A DNA stretch of 64,000 bases from Zingiber officinale (Eukaryota; Streptophyta; Magnoliopsida; Zingiberales; Zingiberaceae): positions 22,565,198 through 22,629,197 of the forward strand of contig NC_056003.1 of assembly GCF_018446385.1 (NCBI RefSeq), written 5' to 3'. Made by a program: the position numbers and the translations under genes. The notes under the pieces were generated by a model. It was not told the origin of the DNA. It made no database searches and saw only the letters and a list, made by a program, of their open reading frames with translations. Below, in pieces: positions 22,279 through 34,275 of this stretch (positions within the stretch are counted from its first letter, which is position 1; the number at the start of each line of letters is the position of its first letter).

Positions 22279-24233
22279 TTAGCCGTGAAGGGTCATTTCT
22301 TCGGTCGACTGACTGTGTCGTTCAGCGACCAGGAAGTCCTTAGCTTCGTTGAGCTTTTGGGCGAGGGCCCGGGCTTCCTTATTCTTCTCGTCGAGATCGG
22401 TGATGATCTGGTTCTTCCACGGATTGGCCGACTCGGATTTATTATCAAAAGTGGTGACCTGTTTATTGAGCCGCTCTAGCATCGTGACCTGCCCCACGCT
22501 CTTGGCCCGTTCGGCCTCGAGCAGTTTGTTGCTCTTCTCCAGAGTGGCTCGAAATTTGGCCACCTTGGTGTTTGTTTGTTCCTGAGTGACGGAGGATTGA
22601 CCACTCGACGCCTTCAAATGTTTCACTTCCTCCTCCAAAACAGCGAGCCTTTGGCACATTGCCAGACTCTCCACCCAGTACTACAAACAAAGCAAATATA
22701 AGCATCGATCGGAAGTGAATTATGCAAATGTATAGGTAAAACTTACCCCAGTGGACATTTGAGTGTGACTATCTGCGAGTACCCTCGGAGGCATCATCGC
22801 CGCACGGGCCCGAGTGTCCTCCCATATCTTAGCGAGCGCCCCCTGGATGATGATCTGGTGCTCTGGAGCTCAGGACTCGGTGCTGGATTCACACCACTCC
22901 TCAGTCGGGTGGTGCAAAATCACCGTAATATGGCGTTAGCCGCTCGGGGATGACTGTGTAGAAGTGGCCCTCTCGAACGGCTATGATGAAGAAACCGGTC
23001 GGATGCCTGACTTCTTAATCTTCGACTTTGGTGGCAGGAAGGTCATCGGCAATGCGCAAATTGTCCCATGAGACAAATCGGACAGGGAAGTTGTCCGATT
23101 CGACAACTCAGGGGCATTGAGCTCTTGGACAGAAGCGGGGGTCGATGTCTCCACCCATTCGGCGGAGCATACCCCGGAAGTGACGGAGCGCGATGAAGGC
23201 TCCACTAGACGCCTCTTACGCCTGATCAGTGGCTCAGCTGATGAGGCTAAGCCCGAAGCCCCCTCAACTTCGACAATCGGCTGCCGCTCAGAATGATGGG
23301 AGCCACCTGGGCTCCGACACTTGCTCGAGCGGGAGCCGCCTCACTCTCGTCCTACGACTCCTCTTGCGAGCCGACCGGCTGGAGGCCTCGGCTCCCTAGT
23401 TCTTCAACAGCGACTGCGTTGATCGCGACATCCTTAAGCTTCACCTTGCATGCCAGACGTGCGCGCAGCATGACTTCGACTGCACGAAAAGAAGAAAAAT
23501 CAGTTAGAATCAACAAAAGGAGTAAAGTGATCACATACCTAGGCTGGTCGGCAGTCGGATGCGGATCATACTCAAGCTTAAGATATACAGGACACCCTCC
23601 AGCAGCAGCTTGTGGATATCGTATTTCTGACAAGCCAACATCGAAGCTGCGTTGAGGTAGTCTGATCGACTTTTGTACTTCTTCAATGGAGGTTGAGGTG
23701 CCACGTCGAACTGTCAGGAGGTGGGAAAGTCCGGCCGCTCGGGAAAGTGCACGAAAAAGAAGTACTCCTTTCAGTGTTTGTTGGAAGTAGGCATTTTATC
23801 AAAGAAAATCAAACTCACTCGGGCTTGAAAAAGAAAGGTCCCTGGTTGGGACGACTTGGGATAATAAAAGTAATGAAAGAGCCGGGGTGAGTGGAATGTC
23901 GTGTAGGTGAAAAAGGACAACCACCCTGAACAACAGCCAAAAAGAGTTCGACATTAGCTGGTGGAGGGAGACTCGGAAATATTTACACACGGAAGAAAAG
24001 AAAGGATGGATGAGAAACCACATATTGGTGGTAAAATGGTCCCGAAAGAAGGTGATACAGTTGGGCGGCGGAGAATTCGGCCGATCGGAAGGAGAGGGAA
24101 TGATGAGTTCATACTTGGGAGGAAGCTCAAAAGCATCCATCAAACTTTCAGTGTCATCGACGTCGAACCGAGACTCGGTAGAAGTGTACCAGGGCCCTGG
24201 GATGCCGGCGAGAGGCTGCGATGAACTTGTCAT
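22279..24233 (-). pseudogene. Antisense extra ORF of Tat element (Transposase_28-like)
   Basis: On the minus strand the first part (24233 to about 23800) reads FELPPKYELIIPSPSDRP, PPNCITFFRDHFTTNMWF and VVLFHLHDIPLTP. This resembles the plant 'putative gypsy type transposon' domain (Pfam Transposase_28). The far part (22674-22279) is a coiled coil (LAVLEEEVKHLKASSG, KLLEAERAKSVGQV). Tat elements are known to carry an antisense ORF between integrase and the 3' LTR; its role is unknown. Fragmented here, with several breaks or unrecognised introns. Confidence 0.65.
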
Positions 24234-24992
24234 TGCAACACAAGAAAAAAGGAGGAATGGAGTGGCGGAATGGTTGTCGGAACACTGAGATGACGAAAAA
24301 CTTGAGAACGGGGAAGAACAGACCCTGGAAGCCGAAAAAACTCGGAGGTCAGTACGATAGGGAGGAAGCTTACGAGCAAAAGGTTGATGGAGAAGGGCTG
24401 CGGAGAGGAGGTCGCTGGAGGAGCAGTAGGAGAACGTCGCCGGAGCACGAAGTAGGCAGCACCAAAGAGCATAAAGGCGAAATACGCAAAGGCGATGACA
24501 TGCGCGGGCTTATAAGCCTGGGGGTCGGTCGACCGGAGCCGTCCGATCTAAGTCGCAGAAACCCAGGTAAAGATCGGACCATTGAATTCAAACCTCCGAA
24601 CGTCACATCAATACCCAGTCACGTCAAGCGTGCGGCGACAGTGAGAGTGACATGTGGTGCATCGCCACTGGTCGACATTTAATGAAGGCATGAGAACGTG
24701 CTCAGCCTTAATGAGCAGGGATTTGCACAATTTCCCAGAAATTTAGGTGATGTAAGCCTTGCTCGCGCTCGCCTAAGACAACCTAAGTAGAGAATTTACA
24801 AGTACAAACCTTTGACGCGTCGATCGGATTGAGGAGTATACCTACGGTCGAACGACAAGCTTCAACAGATCAACCGACGGAGAGTTGTCTTAGCCAAGAT
24901 ACCGAAGGCCGATCGGGAAGAAGTCTGCTCAGACAATTATCCAGTCAGTCGGACTTACAACTTCGTTCAACTAGACTTGAGGGGGGCGCTTG

Positions 24993-25927
24993 TGATGCGG
25001 TGATGATGAGGGGCCCCACCCCGCTGCCACTGTGGAGGTCAAAGTCAAGACGATCAATGCATAGACGGTATCGGTCAGTCGAGCGACTCATGTCCCGACT
25101 AGGGAAAGGGCTCCGACCCGCCATCGCCCCCAACTTGGGGAACAATCAAACAACCGACGCTCAAGGAAGATAATATGCAGAAACCAAGACGAGCGGCTAC
25201 CCCGCTCGACCAAACAACAGAGATATGCAAAGTTCAACCTTGGCCGAGCGGTTGTTTCACTCGGCCTGGCAACAGACTTTGGTCAAGCGGCTACCCCGCT
25301 AGGCCTGACTACGGGTTTTGGCAATAACACAGTAGACCTTCGGTCGAGCAGACACACACGAAGGAACAACGAGGTGTTGGCCGGCCAGACGGAGCACCAA
25401 GGCGGCAGAATTTCGGCCGAGCGGCTAATCCGCTCGGCTTAGCAGTACACTTCTGATAATATCCAGTGATAACCTTTTGGGAGTTGGTACCACCGACACT
25501 GGGCATGGGCTGCCAGAAAATCGTATGGCGGAAGGTTTCACTGTCACTTCAGAGATATACTCGGCCCATTAAGGTACTGTGTCAAGGACACTTTATTGAC
25601 AAATCTTTTCAGGGGAAGCTTTGGGATGCATGCTCATCTTGGGAAGCGTGCACACACGCTACCAGAGCTCTATATAAAGGGGGGTCCAAGCATCGACGGA
25701 GGTACGCAATACACGCGATATTCACTGTTTGTGCTGCAGTTCTTGTTGCTCTACTTCATTTCTCATCGCCGGTGACTGACTTGAGCGTCGGAGGGCCAAT
25801 GCCGGGGACTCCTTTCCTGGCTTAGCACTGACATAGTCTGTGTTGCAGATCCGCACGGAGTTCACAGGAGGTTAACGTAAGCGTCACATCTCCAGCTTTC
25901 CGTCTCTTTGAATTTCGAATAGGATCA
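24993..25927 (+). repeat. Tat element right LTR
   Basis: 935 bp, clearly aligned to the left LTR but with many substitutions. TATATAAAGG at 25671. Followed by target copy GTCAC. Confidence 0.9.
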
Positions 25928-26077
25928 GTCACCATGACAGCCCTTTAAAGATTATCCCACACTATTAGGAGTTAGTAAATCAAGAAATCAAAATTAACCA
26001 TCAAATAAAAGGATAATTTCTCAAACTTTATCGAGATTCCATCCTTATTTAATTCTATAAATCTACTATGTGGTAAC

Positions 26078-27367
26078 TGTAGAATCGAAACGCGCTAGAG
26101 GGGAGGTATGAAAACACTTGTGGCTTTCACGTTCGTTTAAAACAATCGTGTATAGAGTAAGTGCGGCAGAAAAGAAATAAAGAAAGGAAAATAGAAAGTT
26201 AAGCTGACATATTTGGTTTTTACTTGGTTCGGAGCCTGTAACGACTCCTATTTCAAGGCCCGCGATTGTTGATCACTTTCATTGGACAATCACTATAATT
26301 TCGAAAAATCTTTACAAATAGCAGAATTATAAGTGCAGTAATTTAATTACAATATACCAATAACAACGATGTTGAAATTACGAGCTTCTGGTTGTCGGAG
26401 CAGCGTTATGGCTTCATCATATTGTCTTTGGAGCAGCGCACAAGAGAGTAATCATGAAATCAAGTTCTATCTAGCCACTACTCGAACAAGACCTTTATAA
26501 ACTGCTGAAGGCACCTTCAACCCCATTGAAGGCGCCTCTAGCGGTGCAGCTTATCCCCGCAGCGTTGGAGACAACAACTTCCATAATCTGTGAAGTTTAC
26601 CCTTCGAAGACGCCTTCAAGCTCATGGAATACGCCTTCCATCCAGTCTCCAAGGTGTCTTCAAGAGCATGGAAGGCGTCTCCGCACCTCTATGTGCGAAC
26701 CTTCGGCAAGACACTCGAGGCGTCTTGAACACTGTTCATCCGAGATTGAAATATGTTTTTCACTCCCTACAAGATACGTTAATCCAAAATACCAAATATA
26801 CCCTGCAAAATAAGGTTAGCATAATAAAATATGAATAATAGAACTTCTTGATAGTCTCCGAACTGTCCGGTTATGACTTTCAATTTTCTCAGAAACCCTA
26901 GGTCGAATCGACGTCTACTGTTCCCTCAATAGGAAACGCGTCCTCACCTACTTCTCTCAGAAGAAATTACTTTTTGTCAGATTGGTCCTCCAGACCATTT
27001 GAACTTTTGCTCAGCGCCTGAGACTCTATGATTTCATATTGGATGTTCGATCCTTGACCCATCCAATCTTTCACCTAGTGTTCGTTACCCTCATAATTTT
27101 CACCTAGTGTCTTCGACTTTAGAATTTCGCTCAAAGTCCTCGATCCACCAAAACTTTACCCAGTTCTCCGAATAAAGACTTCGTTGTCTAATCGCAGCTA
27201 AGAATTTCTACCTGACTAGCCTCAATTAGAAATTTTTCTTTGTCTAAGATCAGTTAAGATTTTTCTATCAACTCAATCATACTTATTAGATTAAAATAAC
27301 TTAATTTTAAACTCTTTTATCATAATTAAAATGTAAATTCAATTACCTAATGCTCTATATACCAACA
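26078..27367 (-). mobile_element. Solo LTR, diverged family
   Basis: Starts TGTAGAATCGAAACGCGC and ends TATATACCAACA. Near-identical 5-bp copies GTAAC (26073-26077) and ATAAC (27368-27372) flank it. It has a weakened version of the shared edge module (CTAGAGGGGAGG...TGCGGCAGAAAAG) and words around GGAAGGCGTCT / AAGGCGCC in the middle. No internal region. About 1290 bp; old. Confidence 0.7.
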
Positions 27368-27372
27368 ATAAC

Positions 27373-28386
27373 TAACTCAACTATATCCTAAAAGTGTGAA
27401 ATTCCCAATTTAAAAAAAAAACAGCTCTATACGGATTCACCAGGTGGCTTCATGAACGCACAGCTTTGTACATGAACACCATTCATTCTGCAGAAAAATG
27501 CAGCTTGATGACTGACCTCGAGTCCATGCAGTTAAACTGAAGGAAGATTGAGCTTCCCCAGATCGAATGAGTTGAAGTTCTCAAACATTTATGTAGAACT
27601 CGTGGTCTGCTTTTGACTGGTCAATGTCATGGTCACTGCTCTTCTTACTTACACACAGTTCGTAATCACATACGGCCAATTCAGCTGTGCCAACTGCCAA
27701 GTTTTGGTCTCCAAAACCGATTCTTCCCTGGCTAATTTGTAAAGCAAGTGCTTTCTTTTATTTTTCCTTTTTTTATTTCACACTTTCTGCATCGACGATG
27801 GAACCCCCAGTAGCGAAGCAATTAGCGGAAGCAAAAGAAGTTGAGAAGGAAGCATACTCTATGTCTGTCATCACTATCATGCATTAGTGCCATTTAACAC
27901 AAACAGAATTCCGAGATCGCAGACTCTATTTACCGAGCAGAAAAGAACAGAAGAAAAAAAAAAATGAAGAAAAAGAATAATGAGCTGAGAAAGTTTACTG
28001 CTTACGCTTAAATCTGGCTTTCAATTCTTTGCAGCAGTCTGGTATTCCCAAAGACTCTATCTCATTAAAATGCCTTTTGCAACAGGAAGAGGTTCTTCCT
28101 CTTTATTGACTTCACATGGGCAATTAACTCTACCTCCCTCTCGTTGTTTAACCTGAACGCCAATCTTCTCCTTAAAATGCTAAAAGCTTCACCTCCTTGA
28201 ACCTGAAAGCAAACAACCCGACCCTTCCTTTTCCCTCCTTTTCTTCCTCCTCTTGCCAATTCCACCTTCCAGTCTCTGTTTCTGTTTCCACTCTGATGGA
28301 TGCACCACAAAATCCAAGCTTTTTGTGGTTTCTCGCTTGCCTCTCCTCCGGCGACCGGTAAAGATCGCATCTTTTTCGTGTTTACG
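27373..28386. other. Upstream region of the first OFP gene
   Basis: About 1 kb with no gene or recognisable mobile element. A pyrimidine-rich, TC-repeat-like leader lies at 28190-28300. An in-frame upstream ATG at 28300 is discussed with the gene. Confidence 0.5.
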
Positions 28387-28977
28387 ATGGCTTCGGGCAT
28401 GAGAAAGTTCCTGTTGCGGCATCCGGTGGTGGTTGAGGCGGGATGCGGCTGCCGCCGGCCAAAGCTCCCATCTTTCTTCTCCTGCTCGACGAAATCCAAG
28501 CCTCAAAGCGACGGCGGTTTTCTCTCTCCTTCGACCACCACTTCCCACTGGGGAACCAGCAGCTTCACCGCGACAACCGCCGGCGACTCCTCTTCCACCT
28601 CCCGCTGCAACTTATCGCCGGAGAGGCCGAAGGAGACTGCCGCCGCCGAGGGCGGCCGGCGAAAGCCGAGAAGGAAGAAGAGCAAGCGGGCGGCGGCGCC
28701 GAGGAAGGGCGTGGTGGACGGGAGCGTGGCGGTGGTGAAGGACTCGTCGGACCCGTTCCTGGACTTCCGCGACTCGATGCTGCAGATGATCGTGGAGATG
28801 GAGATCTATGCCTGGGAGGACCTGCGCGACCTGCTCCACCGCTTCCTCGCCCTCAACGCGCCTCGGCACCACCACCTGATCCTCCGCGCCTTCGCCGAGA
28901 TTTGGGGTGGCCTCTTCTCTTCTACGACCTCCCCCTCGACGCCGTCCTCCTCCGCGTTCCACCGTCGCCGGCGGTGA
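28387..28977 (+). CDS. Ovate family protein (OFP6/OFP8-like)
   Basis: 196 residues, intronless, as is usual for OFPs. The C-terminal OVATE domain spans about residues 113-177: SVAVVKDSSDPFLDFRDSML, then MIVEMEIYAWEDLRDLLHRF, LNAPRHHHLILRAF and EIW. The N-terminus has a CGCRRPKLPSFF motif (20-31), typical of one OFP subgroup. A basic RRKPRRKKSKRAA stretch (91-103) is a probable nuclear signal. OFPs are plant-specific transcriptional repressors that bind TALE homeodomain proteins and TRM proteins and shape organs. The start was chosen at MASGMRKF because the family begins just before the CRRPK motif; an in-frame ATG 87 bases upstream would add 29 residues without family similarity. The gene is strongly GC-rich, as in monocots. 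It faces the second OFP gene 2.7 kb away. The subgroup call is by motif only. Confidence 0.9.
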   Translation: MASGMRKFLLRHPVVVEAGCGCRRPKLPSFFSCSTKSKPQSDGGFLSPSTTTSHWGTSSFTATTAGDSSSTSRCNLSPERPKETAAAEGGRRKPRRKKSKRAAAPRKGVVDGSVAVVKDSSDPFLDFRDSMLQMIVEMEIYAWEDLRDLLHRFLALNAPRHHHLILRAFAEIWGGLFSSTTSPSTPSSSAFHRRRR

Positions 28978-31667
28978 GCCTGATGGCCAAAGAAGCCGAG
29001 TTGAGATCCTGCTACCACCTGGCGCACTAACTCCGCCTGGGTGGTGATAGGATCTCAAATCCCCGCAAAATCAAAGACGTGAACCTCGTAGGAACAAGAG
29101 GAGTGCCTAATCGTTGACTTTGTTCTCCAGATTTTAGGATTTGTGATCTGTTTGACTGTCTGCTTTAGATTTTGAGATTGCTAGCTTGCTCTTTCTTCAC
29201 AATCAATGGCTGCACTAATTCAACAATCCAGTTAGTTTTTTTTTTTCTCTTTTAAGAAAAAAAATAGATATGAGAAATAACTTCCAAGTCCTGGCCAACT
29301 AAAATTAACTGATTCATAATTTATTTTTTTTATATAACTTAAAAAGTCGAATCATAAATTTATAAAAATAAATAAGGATTATTTCCCGTTAAATTATACA
29401 GAAATACCTTTTTCTACGTATAACTGTCGACTGACCGTGTAGGGCTTTCGGATTAGTATATGACATTTTATAAAAAATTTATATGCATGAATATCTAAAA
29501 ATAAAATAAATATTTTGTTGATCAATTTAGAATGTGACAAGTTCAATTTTACAAAAAAATTTCATTGATGATCAAAATAAATTGAAAAATATTCACAATA
29601 GATGATTTATTAATTCAATATTCTTAAATTAATCGTCTATTAAAAAAATTTATTTATTAATTTATCAATACCGATATTTCTATACTTAAAAAAAAAAAAA
29701 AAAGAGAATACCCCACCGCTTTACTAGCAAAATGCACATATCATTCTGCTACAATCATAAGTACAGTGATTGATTGAATTGTTCTCCTTATGTTGGTTGA
29801 TTATTAAAGTGTAAACTAATCATTCAACACTGATTTGTAAGAGGAAAAACAACAAACTAACATACTCAGTTTTAGCCTTTTTTATTAAAAAAAAAAAATC
29901 ACTTTGATGAATGCCACTTTTTCCCAAGGAAAAGACAACATTTAAACCTTCATCGATTTGTGAAGAATGCATATGTGGATCCATGAGCAGTATCCTGAAG
30001 ATCATGTCCTGCAAAGTGAAAAAAAAAAATCACCTTTGCAAAGGCATTAACTTTGTGACGTCCCCATCTCACAATTAACACACAGCTACGTACCTCTGGA
30101 ATTGAATTCCAAAGTGACCTAGCGTTGGGGCACTGGCTTAACTTGAAGAGATCACGAGAGACCCACTGAATTGGTGGTGGTTACATGAAAACCATTGTCC
30201 TTTAGTCTCAACAAGAACCTTGTGAGTCATGGCTACTAACTCCTAGTTAATGATCTTGCAGCGTTTATCATTCATTCCATACAATATCGTATCGGAACGT
30301 TAGTCCCCAATACCATAACTTAGAGATACCATTGAGATGATTAGATAGATCCTCAACGACAGAGTTGCATGCCTGAGGCCTCTCCCATAAATTCACATGG
30401 TCAAGCAATAAATCTATTAGATATTCGTGAAGATGAAGCTAAAACTATAAGGTGGCCGTAATGTGTCACCAACATGCATGGCTCTCACTGACATATTTGG
30501 CTTTTATAATTAGCAATTTCAAGAGTAGATCACAAGAAAATCTTCTTGAGTTTTCTTTAGCCATACGAACATCTTTAAGAAGAAACAAGTTGATCACTAG
30601 CTACATCTAACAACAAATAAGCTGTGAGTGAGCATTTAGTACTACTATGCGTTAGGTGAGAGGAGGAGGAGGAGGATTGCATGAGATATTCATAGCATGG
30701 GGTGAACCTTACTCTACCATGGCTAGGCCTTCTTGAAGGGCGGAATATTGAAAAGTGTCCTAGCCCCAACAAGTATTAATTGTAAACGAATTTATCGAAT
30801 GATGCTTTTACAAGTTTCCCTCTTCTTGATACAGACTGGAAGCTTGAATCATCCTTGAGAGGATTCGATAGCAATTATTATATTTATATGTTGGGTTGAT
30901 AGTAGAGAGCAAAGAGGGCTGATGAATGATGGTAGAGAAACGAAAGCATACGAACAATATACTTATAAAAATTCTTCAACTCTACTTTATTAGATGCACT
31001 CAACCCCTGAGTTGTCAGGTAGCTTCTCCAGAGATCTCAAAGAACCATATTATTCAGTCCTGCAGAAGAAGGCCATCATCGAGTTGTATGGAAAAGTGGT
31101 CTGAGATCAGTAACTATGATCACAAGCAACAGTTCGACTCAACCACTCATTAATGGGATTTGTTTCCTTTTCCAACTGATCATGCTTTGTACCCATCCAA
31201 CAACATCAACAGTTCATTCCGGCCTCACACAGTAGAGGGATCTGCCATGGATCTGATGTTGATGCATCAGCCTTGTTGTGCATGGCTCACAGCGAAACCT
31301 CAGCCCCATGAACAGTGTGAGTTGCTGTCATGACCTGCTGTTGAAGCTATAGCTGTTGTTTCCAAAACTATCTACGAACCACTTGCATTTCTATATTAGA
31401 ATTATTAAGAGACATGCCTAACGTCTATCATTTCTCACATCTGTTGGGATTACTCATTTGTCTTAACTAATGATCATGCGATGCACTTAATAAGCATGGA
31501 ACATGGAGTTTAGTCAGCTCCATTATCCATACATACAGGAAATGAAGTTTCTTTGAATCCCAAGAATGTACATTGGAAATGCTTCAAAATGAACGAACTC
31601 AGAAATAGAACAGGCAGGGGAGAATGAAAGAGAGGAGGGAGATTTCGCAATCTCTTGGATATTCAGA
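28978..31667. other. Intergenic region between the OFP genes
   Basis: Shared 3' side of two convergent genes. It contains poly-T/poly-A tracts (29235-29700) and a GGA microsatellite (30661-30675). No gene, RNA or mobile element can be supported. Confidence 0.5.
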
Positions 31668-32297
31668 TTAAACAAGCATTTGATTGGAATCGGTTGATTC
31701 ATGCTCCTTGATTTCTGCAACTTGAAATGAATTGGAGGAGGAGGAAGCAGGGGAAGAGGCGAGGGCCACAATCAAGTCGGCGAAGGCCCCAAAGATGAAC
31801 CCATGCGTCTTCTTCCGGTTGACACTCAAGTACCAGACCAGCAGGGCCTCGAGGCGGCGCCAATCGCTGAGACCGTGCGCCGCCACCATCTCCTCCATCG
31901 ACCGCCGGAAGTCGCGGTAGGGGTCCTCGGAGTTCACGGCCAGCGCGACGCCGCCTTCAAACGGCGGCGGCGCGTCGCTGTAGTCGTCGCCGGTGCAGAC
32001 CGGCTTCGCCTCCTCTAGAATCGAACTGGTCTCCCCGGACCGCCGGAAGAAGATCCGGTCGGCCGGCCGCAGCGGCACCACCGCCTCCTCCGACGCCGCG
32101 GAGAAGCTCTTCCGCGCCTCCGAGGTCGACGAGTGGGTGAAGCAGGACTCGGCGGATTCGAAGTGGACCGAATTGACGGTCTTGCAGACGGAGGCGTCCC
32201 GGAAGGACTCCGTCTTCGGCTCCCTGCAGGAGGGCCACGGCGGCGGCGCGTGCCGGAGCTTGAGTAAGAAGGAGCCAAAGCCGAGCTTCTTGCCCAT
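31668..32297 (-). CDS. Ovate family protein (OFP13/16-like)
   Basis: 209 residues, intronless. The start MGKKLGFGSFLLKL matches the MGKKL-type N-terminus of the OFP13/15/16/18 group. The OVATE domain covers about residues 116-179 (GVALAVNSEDPYRDFRRSME, MVAAHGL, DWRRLEALLVWYLSVN, THGFIFGAFADLI). The middle is serine-rich and low in similarity, as usual. Predicted role: nuclear co-repressor working with KNOX/BELL homeodomain proteins and TRM proteins in organ shape and secondary growth. This is family knowledge and was not tested here. The domain keeps the DPY-DF-SM-M core and the LL--YL-LN block, so it looks intact. It is convergent with the other OFP gene, and the two belong to different subgroups, so they are not a recent tandem copy. 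Confidence 0.9.
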   Translation of the reverse strand: MGKKLGFGSFLLKLRHAPPPWPSCREPKTESFRDASVCKTVNSVHFESAESCFTHSSTSEARKSFSAASEEAVVPLRPADRIFFRRSGETSSILEEAKPVCTGDDYSDAPPPFEGGVALAVNSEDPYRDFRRSMEEMVAAHGLSDWRRLEALLVWYLSVNRKKTHGFIFGAFADLIVALASSPASSSSNSFQVAEIKEHESTDSNQMLV

Positions 32298-33779
32298 GAA
32301 CGCTGATCAAACGATTAGAAGAAGAGGAAATGTGCGTAACGACCAACTAGAAGACTCTCCTTGGACTTGGAGCGAGCTCCAAGCACGCATTAATGGCGGG
32401 TGATCAGAGTGCGTGAGAGGGCAGGGCAGCTTGTGGCGCTTTAATAATAATTATAATAATTGTCTGCAAAACCGGACCAAGAAATGAACCGGCCGGCCGG
32501 TCCGGCTTAGCGTTGATCGCAGGCCCGGTCATGTGGGCATTAAATAGACAGTACATACGTTTTACTGAATGCATGACAATTAATTAAAGGGGTTTAGCAG
32601 ACAGAAATTATTAGATTCTAATTAATGATTAGTTTGCAAGGACATGTCATATGTTGGCTAATCAATGGCCATTAGTTAGACAGATTAATGCATGTTTTCC
32701 ATAATTTCTCTTATTTGTGGGAATTCAATGTTTTAATGGCGTGATACATAGTAATATGCCTATTTATTATGTTTATTAATGATTAGTGGAGGTAAAATAA
32801 ATTTAAAAAATTGGAGTGAGACTTCAATCTTTGGAGAAAATGATAGTTCTTTAAATAATTTGTTAGGTTGAAGTAGGCCATGAAATCAGAGGGGAGACAA
32901 TTAGTTAAGCACTTGATATTAGCGTCTAGGATAACATATATAGAATTAGCTCCTTAATTAGAGAGACAACTATTTTTTTATTTGCTGTTCCTTCCCTATT
33001 TCTTTCCATTCAATTTAAAATTTAATTATGAAATGAGATTTGAAAATAACATGACGGTGAGCCGATTAATCATTATTCTATCTAAAAATTTTACTTTAAA
33101 TTTTGGATAGAGTAATTAAAAATCGTCTGCATCAACTACCCTATCCATTCCCTAAATTTAGATTTGATTAATAGTAATTCTCTAAATTTAGGGAATGAAA
33201 CCTCTATCATAAAAATAAAATAATATTTCTTTTTAATTTATCTTCTTCCACTCAATCTTTTCAATCTCTCTCCTTCCACTCATTTCATAAATATAATAAT
33301 AAAAAATAGAAGAAAGATAAAAAATAATAAAAAAATTAAGGATGATGAAAATTTTAGGGTATTTGATGTAATGTGTAGTGAACAGTGATTATCTAAATTT
33401 AATAAAGTAGATCATTTATCCTAAATTTTAGATATAGTAATAAGGAAACTGATGTGAATGCTTTAACGGAGTGTCATGGTTTGATCCCCATGTTGGGTCA
33501 TGTTTAATGTTGAATTTAGTGAAAAAACTTGAGTTGGATGGGTAAATTAAGACTATAAAGTTGTCTTCAAACATAAAATACCGATTTGATATTTGGATGG
33601 TTTCATAGAGATTAACTTATTTTGATAAAATTGATTGATACCATGTGTAATAAGTGAACAAAGGAAATGACATTATGGTCAAAGTTAAAGTGATATGGAA
33701 CTCAAAGTCAAGAGAACGTATCAGTTAAAGTTAAGATAGGAGAATATTTCCTAGTTAGCTTCGTGGTTTGCCCAACATC
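32298..33779. other. Upstream region of the second OFP gene
   Basis: The first 150 bp hold a CT-rich leader and, on the minus strand, an AT-rich TATA-like run near 32440-32460. No gene further right. Confidence 0.45.
33120..33470. repeat. Possible degenerate MITE
   Basis: AT-rich stretch with CTAAATTTAG words repeated and weakly inverted ends (CTGCATCAACTACCC at about 33127; reverse of GGAAACTGATGTGAATGC at 33444-33461). No target duplication was settled by eye. Confidence 0.3.
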
Positions 33780-33973
33780 AGGGCTCTCGGGTCTAGCTCA
33801 ATCGAATAACAAGTCGTGCGGGAAAGGACCGATCAGTTAGAATAAAGGTTGGTCAGGCCTAAAAGCACTTAGCCCCATAACTCTCCATGTACACCTGTCC
33901 GGTTTACATACTAGTCGGGCTTAAAGCACTTAACATCATAAATCTATATGTACGCCTAGCTAGATGAAATACC
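33780..33973. repeat. About 60-bp dimeric minisatellite, left part
   Basis: Units CTAAAGCACTTAGCCCCATAA...CCGGTTTACATAC alternate with CTTAAAGCACTTAACATCATAA...GATGAAATACC. The array is interrupted by the 24.7-kb nest and continues at 58723. It ends here with target copy ATACC (33969-33973). Confidence 0.75.
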
Positions 33974-34083
33974 TGTTGGTGCGGTTAGCACTAACGGTTT
34001 AACTCAGGTTTTGATGAATGACAAAGTAAGTTAAATTAGGTTTGTTGTGATCTAACTATATAACTGAGTGTGCAGGAGAAGTC

Positions 34084-34275
34084 CAGATAGATCGACGAAC
34101 CGATCGAATATCTGACAAGAAATTTAGCTAGGTTGACGGACTGACCGGATAGCTGGTACGAAGTCTAGATAGATCGATGGGCTGACCAGATTTCTGGCAC
34201 GAAGTCCAGTTAGGTCAACGGACCGACCAGATAGCTGGCACGAAGCCAGACAGGTCAACGGGGCTAACGGAATGT
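34084..34275. repeat. Covarying stem-loop array in LTR
   Basis: Five degenerate units: CCAGAT...ATCTGA, TTAGCT...AGCTGG, CTAGAT...TTCTGG, CCAGTT...AGCTGG and CCAGAC...GTCTGC, around a GGTCAACGG...GACC-like core. Confidence 0.75.

Larger units (their letters stand above)
14388..25927 (+). mobile_element. Ty3/Gypsy Tat-lineage LTR retrotransposon
   Basis: LTRs at 14388-15324 and 24993-25927 begin TGATGCGGTGATGATGAGG and end GGATCA. A perfect target duplication GTCAC flanks the element (14383-14387, 25928-25932). A TTTGGCGTCATCTGTGGGAG primer region follows the left LTR, and a GAGGGGGGCGCTTG polypurine tract precedes the right one. Parts in order: gag remnant, inserted Copia fragment (15932-19254), a second Tat-type RNase H, integrase, a 37-bp minisatellite, an antisense ORF region, 3' LTR. 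Protease and most RT are absent. It is broken at many places (roughly ten or more) and cannot be active. Confidence 0.92.

Noticed and set aside
22279-22674. Host coiled-coil gene on the minus strand
   Set aside because: It lies between integrase and 3' LTR of a Tat element, where an antisense ORF is expected.
28300-28386. Longer OFP start at 28300
   Set aside because: The extra 29 residues show no family similarity, and the usual OFP N-terminus starts close to the CRRPK motif.
28443-29058. Long overlapping frames on both strands over the OFP gene
   Set aside because: GC-rich shadows of the OFP coding frame with low-complexity Arg/Gly/Pro translations.
31957-32403. Long frames opposite and beside the second OFP gene
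   Set aside because: Shadows of the GC-rich coding sequence, without recognisable domains.
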